From Lojkania enalia (lineage: Eukaryota > Ascomycota > Dothideomycetes > Pleosporales): 10,133 bases of DNA. Positions 1 through 7,589 of this stretch are shown in pieces; position 1 is the first letter of the stretch; each line of letters starts with the position of its first letter. A program made the position numbers and the translations under genes. A model generated the notes under the pieces. It made no database searches. It worked only from the letters and a program-made list of their open reading frames with translations, and was not told where the DNA came from. Location: the NCBI GenBank assembly GCA_010094045.1, contig ML986652.1, forward strand, positions 54,705 through 64,837. Direction: 5' to 3'.

Positions 1-1218
1 AAATATAGTATATATAATAATAATATCTACAACTTTAATAAGATAGGCTTTTAGATAGGTATTATTAGTATTATAAAGGTTGTTATAGGTTTAAAATATT
101 ATATAAGGCCTACTCTTATACAGCTAGACAATCGCGAGTAGGTTATAGTTATTTAGAATATCTATACTACTATATACGCGACTCTACTATTTATTATCTA
201 TAAAGGACGCGTCTATATCTCTATATAGTATAAAGAAGTAGGTATACTATACGATTAGAAAATTTCAGTCTCTAAGAACAGCTAGATAAATAATACGCTT
301 AGTCTTAAGTAGCTAAAGTACTTTAATAAGTATATAAAGATACGTTAGGTAGAATCGTATAAGCTACTTATTTTAAACGGCTATAAAAGCTACCTTAACT
401 AAGAATTTAAAGATTACTATCTTATATAAAAGATCCTAACACTTTATATACTTTCTTATTTATTATATATACTTCAGCCTCTTAATATAGTTTACTTCTT
501 ACTATTAAAACTGAAGTACTTATAGCGCGTATAAGACTTAGCGCGCTAACACGTCTACTATATTAATAAAGAAGGCTTTCTTCCAGCCTTTAAAAACGCG
601 TTTTTTAACGTATTTACGTATAAGAACTATTAAAAGGCTTTTAAAGTAATAGAAATTATTCCTCTAAACGTATAGGTTGTATTAGATTACCTTAATATAT
701 AACTATATACTCTACTAGAACTACTTCTATAAGAAGATTTCTAGTAGTCTAAAACTCTAAGTAATATATATAAATTTAGGTTATAATTAACACTTATATA
801 AAAGTCCTTTGTATAATTACTAAAAGAGGTATAAGAAGGATTCTTACAGCTTATAAAAGGTACTAAGTTAATACTATATTAGAATGCGCTTCTTTAAGCT
901 CGCAACTCTAAGCTTAAAAGGTAATTAGAAGAAGTAACTAAGCGTAAAACGCGTAAAAGAAAGTATATTTAGTATAGTAGTACAGTATTATATAATAAGG
1001 GATCTTTATATATAGCTGCTGAAGTATCTATAGACTCTTAGCCCTTTAAGAAGATTCGTAGTACTAATACTTAAAAAAGGGCTCAACCAGCTTAACACTA
1101 CTGTAGTAACTGTAGTAAGACTAGACATAACACTCGTACGTGCTAAAAGGATAGTAGGGAAAATTCTGAATTAGATAAAAGTATATTATACGTAGAATCT
1201 CTTATTAGTATTAAGTAA
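1..1218 (+). pseudogene. Fot1/pogo transposase, decayed, 5'-truncated by window
   Basis: Frame 1 reads as the DDE core and C-terminus of a pogo/Fot1 transposase, which in live copies cuts and pastes the element at TA sites in the nucleus. Recognisable blocks are the first catalytic block (NFNKIGF at 31-51, family NFDETGF), the second (LILNGYKSY at 367-393, family LILDGHKSH) and the third (LQPLN at 472-486, family LQPLD). All three catalytic Asp codons (37-39, 376-378, 484-486) now read AAT or AAC, Asn. A C-terminal zinc knuckle, C-X2-C-X4-H-X4-C, is intact at 1102-1143. Many in-frame TAG and TAA codons interrupt the frame, including 52-54 and 427-429, so no protein is possible. The stop at 1216-1218 may itself be a mutated Gln codon, so the true end is uncertain. 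The N-terminal CENP-B-like DNA-binding domain is outside the window. Confidence 0.85.
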
Positions 1219-1324
1219 ATTAACTTTTTATATATAGTGTTCGTTGCGCCAAGAAAAAGTGGCCGCTTCGATGGTTTAGCCGCTTCGATGGTTTGGCCGC
1301 TTCGATGGTTTGGCCGCTTCGATA
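1..1324 (+). mobile_element. Fot1/pogo-type DNA transposon, 3' part
   Basis: This is the right-hand end of a Tc1/mariner-superfamily element of the fungal Fot1/pogo group; its left end lies outside the window. It holds the transposase C-terminal part, a short tail, and a GC-rich 17-bp tandem repeat at the right end. The last repeat copy matches its neighbours only up to about 1323. The TA at 1323-1324 is therefore my best guess for the element edge plus TA target-site duplication typical of this group. The edge is inferred, because the left terminal inverted repeat is not available for comparison. The next sequence belongs to an unrelated gypsy fragment on the opposite strand. Confidence 0.75.
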
Positions 1325-1328
1325 GTAG
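1261..1328 (+). repeat. 17-bp GC-rich tandem repeat, four copies
   Basis: Four head-to-tail copies of ggccgcttcgatggttt lie at 1261-1277, 1278-1294, 1295-1311 and 1312-1328. Copies 1 and 3 are identical. Copy 2 differs at its first base (G to A, TGG to TAG context). Copy 4 matches for 12 bases, then diverges. They form a GC-rich island in very AT-rich DNA and keep TpG, the dinucleotide lost elsewhere. Their position between the transposase end and the putative element edge suggests subterminal repeats, possibly binding sites for the transposase N-terminal domain. That role is inference; a microsatellite-like expansion is the alternative. Confidence 0.9.
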
Positions 1329-1341
1329 AATACGTTATATC

Positions 1342-2934
1342 TTATACTTCTATTCTAAGGTAAATTAGACTTCTATAAATCTAATAATACCTATTTTCTA
1401 TATAATCTTCTATTTTATCTTAAAATAGTAAGATTTTTAGTAATAATTATATATCTATTTTTAGCTATACTTCTAGCTTTATCTTAATACTTTTATATAT
1501 TAAGTAATTATCCTAGTAATAGCTAGCCTAATCTTTTTTACAGCTATTCTTATAGGGTAGTATATATTTCCCTTTCTTACCTTTTACTTATTTTATAGGA
1601 TAGTTTTAATATATTTTCTATATATACTCGAATATTTCTTCGTTTATAATTTTCCCTACTAATTTTACTATAGCTTCTAATATACTCTAACTATCTTAGA
1701 ACGTTACTTCTTTAAACGGTATATTCTAATATTTTTAGGGGTATAGTCTTATCTAATATATTTTATTATAGATTTAATACTTCTTTTACTTTATTCTTTC
1801 TAGGATTAATATACTATTAAGCTTTAATATACCTAGTAGATATTTTATATATCTAATAACTACTACTACTTTTCTTAACTATAGCTAATAATTACTTTCT
1901 TCTTTTACTAAATAGTATATTCTATATCTATTATCTATATAATATATCTAGTACTATATTAGTTGTTAGCATCTATTAGTAGATTATATAATTATTATTT
2001 AAGTTTCCTTCTTCTTATTTAAATATTCTTTTATATAGTACTCTTTTTATCTATATAGAAGATACGTTCTCTTCTTAAGCCTTTCTTTCTTAAGATTACT
2101 TATCCTTAATTATTAGTAGTTCTTTCTCTTATCCTTTTTAACTTTTCTAAGAACTATTAGATTACTATTCTATAACGCTATTTTATTTTCTTTTTTAGTT
2201 AGTACGAATATTTATAGTTAAGATTATTTCTCTATCTCCTATTTATATTAATAGTTATTAATCTTAACTACTAATTCGATTATTTCTAATAATTCTATTA
2301 GCCTTTCTTTTCTAACTAGATTATCTTTAACCTTATTCTTAAGCCTTTTATAGAAGATCCCTACTAATATACTATTATTCTATCCTAGTCTAGTACTAAG
2401 TTTCTAGAATTCTATAGTATAATCTATTACCCTCTTAGTCTAGATTAGCCTTAATAGTTTCCTTTATATTTCCTATTCTATATCTACTTCTCTAAAGACG
2501 TTTCGGACCTTATTCTTAAATTCTTTCTAGCTCTTAAAGAGTTCGTCTATAGATTCTCTAGTCTTCTTTATATTACCTCTATTTTCTAGCTAATTAGCTA
2601 TAAATAGTTTAGCCTATACTAGTGGTATCTCTTCTATATTTATTATTATAGCTAGAATCTTATCTTTGTCTAGAAAGAAGATCGTACTATTAAACCTAAA
2701 GTATAGTTCTATTAATATAAGAAAGAGGTTAATATATTCTTTCTTACTATTAAACTTTCTTAGTAAAGCTATTTTAGCTTATACTTATTATTTAGCTTTA
2801 GCTAGGTCGGTTCTAGCTACAGCTAACTTATATTATATCTATATAATATAAGTCTCCTATTTCTATACTCTTTATACTATAGCTTCTTTTAGGGCTTACA
2901 GCCTTTAAGTTATTATAATTTAACTTTACAATAT
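1342..2934 (-). pseudogene. gag: Ty3/gypsy Gag, decayed, minus strand
   Basis: One minus-strand frame (codons ending at multiples of three, for example 2062-2064) reads as a fungal gypsy Gag, the structural protein of virus-like particles. The N-terminal part (about 2890-2765) looks like a Gln/Lys/Ala-rich helix. A retrotransposon Gag core follows, with KKEYINLFL near 2740-2714 and a Trp codon now TAG at 2529-2527 ahead of KEFKNKVRNVF. A zinc knuckle with C-X2-C-X4-H-X4-C spacing lies at 2064-2023; all four ligand positions now read Tyr. A second C-X4-C-X2-H-X3-K-E pattern lies at 1941-1900. The 186 codons after it are unrecognised. Stops are many but I found no frameshift. No ATG is preserved at the start, so the upstream limit is approximate. 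The lower limit is a TAA at 1344-1342 that may be a mutated Gln codon. Confidence 0.75.
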
Positions 2935-3160
2935 AGTAGATATCTTTAAATAGTTCCTATTCTCTTAACGTTAGGTAGTTATTATATTACTAACTTATAT
3001 ACTACTAATATATATAATAACCGCTATTATAGTCGTATATATATTAGAGCTTATTTATATTAGATTAGTTAGAGGTAGTAGCTTTAGTAAAGAGAGAGTA
3101 TTAGGATTACTAGTCCTTTAAATATAATAAATATATTTAGAAGTCTAATATAGTAATAAG

Positions 3161-3185
3161 ATTAATCTATAAAATTAATCTATAA
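3161..3185. repeat. 13-bp direct repeat, two copies
   Basis: The word attaatctataa occurs at 3161-3172 and again at 3174-3185, a period of 13 bases. It lies in the candidate minus-strand LTR. Its role is unknown, and in DNA this AT-rich a chance duplication is possible. Confidence 0.6.
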
Positions 3186-3263
3186 GAATAACTATATAGG
3201 ATATAATCTACTAAAAAGATTTTCTATCTTATATAGTTAGGTCTAAGACTACTAAATCTAACT

Positions 3264-3290
3264 TATTAAGTCTATTAAGTCTGTTAAGTT
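3264..3290. repeat. 9-bp tandem repeat, three copies
   Basis: The unit tattaagtc occurs at 3264-3272 and 3273-3281, and tgttaagtt at 3282-3290. The first difference in the third copy is TG against TA, so the third copy may keep the unmutated form of the unit. It lies in the candidate minus-strand LTR. Confidence 0.65.
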
Positions 3291-3553
3291 TATCCTACTA
3301 TATCTAATACTTCTATTATTATTATATATATAGGTTATACTATACCTTATTATCTAGCTAATTATCTCCCTAGTTCTTATAGTCCTACTATTTACTACCT
3401 AATAATTAGTCTATAATATACTTCTACCTATTATTACCTTATTAGTTCTTATCTAAATTAACTTATATAGTAGCTAATATTAGATTAAACCCTAGCTATA
3501 GAAGTAGTACCTCTTAATATTCTATATTTATAATATTTAGAGGGGGAAAATAG

Positions 3554-3896
3554 TATTATAAATACCTTTATAAGAATTTCTATACTAGACCTAATTAAGG
3601 TTTAAGACTCTATATAGCTAGAAAAAATAAGGCTAATATAAGATATATAACGCGCTTAATAACTTAGCTAACTAAGCAACTAAGTAAGAAGAAATAGTAA
3701 GAAAACTAAATTATATTTAATAACTTTACAATTCTAACTTTTATAGCTCTTTATAGTTAACTTAAATATCTTTTATATACTCTACTTACGTACTTCTATT
3801 ATAAGTCTACTAGAATAATCTCTCTATAACACGTAATTACTCTTAATTATTACTCTATTCTATACTTAACTAATTAGAGGCTATTATACTTTAACT
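3554..3896 (+). repeat. LTR copy A, solo or remnant, strongly mutated
   Basis: This stretch aligns along its whole length with the 5' LTR of the downstream gypsy element (4577-4968), in the same orientation. Over the first 57 aligned bases there are 16 differences, all transitions; in 14 of them this copy has T or A where the other has C or G. It carries one copy of the AACTAAG-rich unit that is expanded in the other LTR, which accounts for nearly all of the length difference (343 against 392 bases). Homology fades after 3896. It is either a solo LTR or the 5' LTR of an older copy whose interior was lost. It starts one base after the putative edge of the minus-strand element. Confidence 0.85.
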
Positions 3897-4576
3897 TATT
3901 CTAGAATATTCTATAAAGTAAACTAAAACTAGTTTACTTACTAGTTTCTAGTTTAATTTTATAATTATATAGTTATTATTTAAATAGCTTATTTATATTC
4001 TTATATAAAAAGATAGATAATAGATTATAGTATTTTTTAAGTACTTTAATAATAGAGTTAATATATACTTTTAAAGCTAGAGCCTTATTAATATTAGCTA
4101 TTAATATAGCGAAGATTTTATAGTTAAATTACTAGAAAAGTTAGACTAGTAGTATAATATTAATATAATATATATTTAGCTATAGTATAAACTTTAAATA
4201 TTTAGATTTAAATAAATTCTTTTAGCTATAATTTTTATCTAAAGTTAGATTAGTTTTAGTTTTAAATTCTTTTAACTAGTATAGTATCTTAGGTAGTTAA
4301 TAATTATATTAAGTATAAGTTAATAGATAGAGTTTTAAATAGTAGATATTTAAAATATTATTACTATTATAATTATTTTATTATTTAATTATACTATAAT
4401 ATATTTAAAACCTTACTATAGTAAATTAGTAAGCTATATATTTATATTAATTCTTAGCTCTCTATATAATAGAGAGAAAATATAATATAATATAGTATAT
4501 AATAATAATATAAATAATCTTAACACTTTAAAATATATTAAGCTTATTACCCTTAACCTTATAAATCTATACCCTT
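3897..4576. other. Very AT-rich stretch, no recognisable gene
   Basis: These 680 bases between the two LTR copies are the most AT-rich part of the window. I recognise no coding motif in any frame and no RNA gene. The first 50 or so bases (to about 3950) show faint similarity to the sequence after the downstream LTR, for example aagtaaact against aagtaagact, so part may be decayed leader of an older copy. Small inverted repeats are present: gtaaact/agtttac at 3918-3924 and 3931-3937, and ctctcta/tagagag at 4458-4464 and 4470-4476. Neither is followed by a convincing poly-T run, so I do not call terminators. Confidence 0.6.
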
Positions 4577-4968
4577 TATTATAGATACTCTTACGGGAAT
4601 CCCCGCACTAGACCCAATCGAGATTTAGGACTCTATATAGCTAGAAGAATAAGGCTAATATAAGATATATAACGCGTTTAACAGCTCAGTTAACTAAGTA
4701 ACTAAGTACGCTTAGTTAACTAAGTAACTAAGTACGCTTAGTTAACTAAGTAACTAAGTAAGGAGAATAGTAAGGGAACTAAATTATATTTAATAATCTT
4801 TCAACTCTAACCTTTATAGCTCTTTATAGTTAACTTAAATATCCTTTATATACTCTACTTACGCACTTCTATTATAAGTTTATAAGAATAATCTCCCGCA
4901 GCACGTAATTACCCTTAGTTATTACCCTATTCTATACCTAGCTAATTAGAGTCCGTTATACTTTAACT
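4577..4968 (+). repeat. 5' LTR (copy B) of the plus-strand gypsy element
   Basis: This is the direct-repeat partner of 3554-3896 and lies immediately upstream of the gypsy leader and gag in the same orientation, so it is the 5' LTR. It begins tattatagat, which fits a canonical TGTTAT start after TG-to-TA mutation. Similarity to copy A stops after ctttaact at 4968, so that is the minimum right limit; the true end could be slightly further right. It is less mutated than copy A, keeping for instance gggaatccccgcactagacc at 4596-4615. It contains a 26-bp tandem expansion at 4689-4761. Promoter elements should lie here, but TATA-like words are too frequent to choose one. Confidence 0.85.
4689..4761 (+). 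repeat. 26-bp tandem repeat with palindromes inside the LTR
   Basis: The unit of 26 bases starts gttaactaagtaactaag and ends tacgctta. It is present at 4689-4714 and 4715-4740, with a third partial copy from 4741 to about 4761. Each junction makes a perfect 14-base palindrome, cttagttaactaag, at 4711-4724 and 4737-4750. The related LTR at 3554-3896 has only one equivalent unit (about 3666-3687), so this is an expansion specific to this LTR lineage. Confidence 0.9.
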
Positions 4969-5112
4969 ACCCTCGTAAGGCTAGAAGAAGTAAGACTAGT
5001 CAGACTACTCTAGTTATAAGGAAAGAAATACCTTCGGTAAGTAACGTAGAAAACTCACGCAAGCAGAATATCGGGATTAGCTAGTAAGGCCACCTCTTTA
5101 GAGGCAGGTACG
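4969..5112 (+). other. Leader between 5' LTR and gag
   Basis: This short stretch separates the LTR from the first recognisable Gag codons. A primer-binding site matching a tRNA 3' end should lie at its left end, but I see no clear TGG-starting match, even allowing for TG-to-TA change. The LTR end is itself uncertain by some tens of bases. The sequence is less AT-rich than its surroundings and keeps words such as ggccacctc. Confidence 0.5.
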
Positions 5113-6120
5113 ATAACTATATTTATAAGAATATAGAACAAATTAATATAATAATAGAAATAGCTAGTTCTAGTAAACAAATAGATAAGAAGTCTAAAGA
5201 AGACTTAAAACAGCCTTCTTAAAAGTCTTAAAAGAATATAAGAAATAGTAAATAGTAAATAAGGAATAGAACTTATAAGAATTATCTAGAAACTTAAGTA
5301 AGTTAAAAAAGCGCTACTAACAATATATTATTAGTAATAAATTAAGTTAGTACTACTTAATAAGTTTAACAGAACTAGGTCTAAACTTAAAGGATTCCTA
5401 GTAGTAGTAAGGATTTATATCGACGCTAACCTAGATATTATCTAGTATAAAAACGAGAAAGTACTATTTATAGGAGCCTACCTAATAGGTAAACTACTTA
5501 ACTAGTTCCAGTCCTTCCTAATAGATTTTAAGAACCACGCGGAAGAATACTAGAAAAGTAAAACTAAAGTAATATTTATAAGTCTAGTATACTTCTAATA
5601 GAAACTTAAACTAGCGTTCGGAGATATTAATATAGTACGAGTAGTAGAAGATAGACTCTATAATCTAGTTTAACTAGAATCTATTACCTTATATATATTA
5701 AGCTTTTAACAGCTCTCGAATAAAGTTATATAAAACGATTATAGTATAATAGTAAAATTCTGTAGAGGACTAAAAATAGAAATTAGAAGGGTAATAATAT
5801 ATATAGAACAACCCTAGGATCTAGCGTTATACTTCTAACTAGTAAAAAGAATTAATAATAAACTATACTAGTTTAAAAATAAGAAAAGGTAAGTATACTA
5901 CTAAAGGGCACGCTTTTTAGTAAGAGCTACTAACGTAAGCGGACCTATAGATCTAAGTACTACTAGAGAAAAGAAGCCTAAGCTATAGGCGACTTAAGAA
6001 AAGAAGATTTAGAAGAAAGATATTAAGTACTATAATTGTTAAAAACTAGAATATATAGTAAAAGAATATCGAAGTAAAAGGAAAGAAAAGAAAAACTGGC
6101 CTATAGAAGATAAACCGTAG
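5113..6120 (+). pseudogene. gag: Ty3/gypsy Gag, decayed, plus strand
   Basis: Frame 1 encodes a fungal gypsy Gag. Recognisable parts are NKFNRTRSKLKGFL at about 5359-5400, the capsid core following NEKVLF with a Trp codon now TAG at 5503-5505 before FQSF, and a middle region with KLKLAFGD near 5605-5628. The C-terminal zinc knuckle has C-X2-C-X4-H-X4-C spacing at 6028-6069; the four ligand positions now read Tyr, Cys, Tyr, Tyr. In a live element Gag forms the particle shell and the knuckle binds RNA. The start is a guess, since ATG codons have become ATA and upstream codons are full of stops. I see no separate Gag terminator: every stop between here and the protease could be a mutated Gln or Trp codon. 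Frame, spacing and motifs make the family certain. Confidence 0.9.
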
Positions 6121-7146
6121 GAAGTAAGTAAAGAAAAACTAGCTGTAACTATAGAATATAGAACTCTATATTAGTCTTTCTATAATAAAAACGAGTGTTA
6201 AATATACCGACAACTTAAAGAAACTATAAGATATTAGCTTTAGAAGAAAATACAACTTACAGCAACGCAGGAATGTATAGAAAAATAGCTAGAAGAAGTT
6301 TAGGAAGAATTAGATAAGGATAAAGAAATAAACACCCTATTACAAATAGAAGAAACTACTACTAGAGTATTAATATCTAAACTAGTACCTAGAGTATATT
6401 CTATATACCGATAAGGAATAATTGAGTATAAATAGAGAATACCGGCTTCTATAGCTACCCTACGAGAAGAACTACCTATAAGATTCTATGATAAGAATAG
6501 ACTAGAATAAGATATTATCGACGTTTATAAAGAATAGTAAAACATCTACCCTAGAAAGATCCGCTTTTTACACTTCCAAAAATAGATAGAAACGACAAAA
6601 GTAGTAGAAGGATATCTTAATATAATAGATTAGGATAAGGCTGTATATATAGTACGAAAAGTAGTAGCCTTCTTACAAAGCGAAGTACTAGTAAAATACT
6701 GGATACTAAAAGTATTACGATATAAATAAGAATAGAACTACTAGGTTAGAAAAGATAACGACCCTCGTATAAACTAATACCACCTAGTATATTTCGAGAT
6801 AGTATAGATATCGTGTATTAAATAGTAATATAAGGCCCACCAGAAAAGAAAAGTAAATATAGAAGTATGGCCAAGATGACTAAATAAGAACGAGATACTG
6901 GGAAATCTTGTAAAATAAGAAGCTATAATAGGATAGGAAGTTATAAAATAAACCTAAAACTATATAGTACTTAAATTAAAACCTCTAATACTTAAAGCGT
7001 ATATTAGAAGAAGACTATAGTATAAATATCTAGAACGAAAATACCTAAAATATATATCTATAAAAGAAGTAATAGCCTACTAGCTTAAGATAACTTAACT
7101 ATATAGGAATATAGGAGAATACTATCTTATAATACTAGGATAATAT
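6121..7146 (+). pseudogene. Gag-protease linker region, unrecognised
   Basis: About 340 codons in the same frame join the Gag zinc knuckle to the protease. A C-X4-C-X2-H-X3-K-E pattern starts at 6181; its residues now read Tyr at 6181-6183, Cys at 6196-6198, Tyr at 6205-6207, then Lys-Glu at 6217-6222. I recall similar Cys/His patches after the knuckle in fungal gypsy Gags, but cannot name a family. A likely coiled coil rich in Glu, Lys and Gln follows at about 6265-6345. The rest, to the protease, has no motif that I know. It could be a Gag C-terminal domain or a separate processing product. Stops are frequent but no frameshift was found, so it evolved as coding sequence until mutated. Confidence 0.65.
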
Positions 7147-7440
7147 TACAGCTATAAGGTATATATACTTATTAATAGTAGAGTAATAAAGAACTTTATA
7201 GCTAACAACTATATTACTAGAAAAGAAATACCTATAATACGACTAGAACAACTTTATATAATCTAAATTATAGAGGGAAAAGACTTCTAGAAGAAAGTTA
7301 TATATACTATAGAACTAGAAGAGTTCGAAATTCTAGGAATAACCTAATAAGGATAAACCTTTTAAATTATAAAAATTACCGACTATAATATTATCCTAGA
7401 GACTCTATAGCTAAGAAAGGAAAACTCTTAGATAAACTAG
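7147..7440 (+). pseudogene. Retroviral-type aspartic protease domain, decayed
   Basis: The domain follows the gypsy pattern. The catalytic DSGA motif is represented by Asn-Ser-Arg-Val at 7174-7185, followed by FIANNY at about 7195-7212. The closing ILG motif reads Ile-Leu-Glu near 7393-7401 after TDYNI. Asp to Asn and Gly to Arg or Glu are the changes expected from TG-to-TA and related transitions. In a live copy this dimeric enzyme cuts the Gag-Pol polyprotein; here the catalytic Asp is gone. It sits in the same frame as Gag and reverse transcriptase. Confidence 0.85.
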
Positions 7441-7589
7441 TAAACCGGACGAATTATCCTTAAAAACTCTAGCTAGCTAATTAAAGAATAACTTACTATA
7501 ATAGTAAAAGAAGTAGTAAAAGAATTATTCCTAATAGAAAACGTGTTATATAGTATACCTAAGGAATACTAATACTTAATAGAATAACT

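Larger units (their letters stand above)
1325..3552 (-). mobile_element. Ty3/gypsy retrotransposon fragment, minus strand
   Basis: Read on the minus strand, this stretch holds a candidate LTR (3552 down to 2980), a short leader, and a gag region running down to about 1342. Protease, reverse transcriptase and integrase are absent: the element is cut off where the Fot1 transposon begins. Either Fot1 inserted into the retrotransposon and the pol part lies left of the window, or the fragment was deleted. No second LTR of this element is present. It is distinct from the plus-strand gypsy element downstream, as the two Gag sequences show only motif-level similarity by eye. Confidence 0.65.
2980..3552 (-). 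repeat. Candidate 5' LTR of the minus-strand gypsy element
   Basis: On the minus strand this stretch lies directly upstream of the gag region and could be its 5' LTR. It begins tattttcccc at 3552 and ends taatataata at 2980. Undoing CpA-to-TpA changes at the ends would give the canonical TGTT...AACA. The 573-base length is normal for a fungal gypsy LTR. There is no second copy in the window to confirm the limits, and I could not recognise a primer-binding site just below 2980. Inside are a 13-bp unit repeated twice (3161-3185) and a 9-bp unit repeated three times (3264-3290). No open frame is visible. Confidence 0.4.

Noticed and set aside
1261..1328. CRISPR array
   Set aside because: The 17-bp units are contiguous with no spacers, and the context is fungal transposons.
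2666..2851. Plus-strand open frame of 61 codons
   Set aside because: It lies antisense to the recognisable minus-strand Gag, has no ribosomal or domain signal, and its composition follows from AT-rich DNA. I regard it as a chance shadow.
4458..4476. Hairpin ctctcta/tagagag as a terminator
   Set aside because: The stem is short and AT-rich, no T-run follows, and there is no gene upstream. Such inverted repeats are expected by chance here.
3897..4576. Centromere-like or replication-origin AT-rich core
   Set aside because: High AT content alone is the expected end state of RIP. I see no repeat organisation or motif that would support an origin or a centromere.
3554..4968. A complete small non-autonomous LTR element made of the two LTR copies and the 680 bases between
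   Set aside because: The right-hand LTR is immediately followed by gag-pol in the same orientation and so is the 5' LTR of that element. No primer-binding or polypurine site is visible in the interval, so a solo or remnant LTR is simpler.
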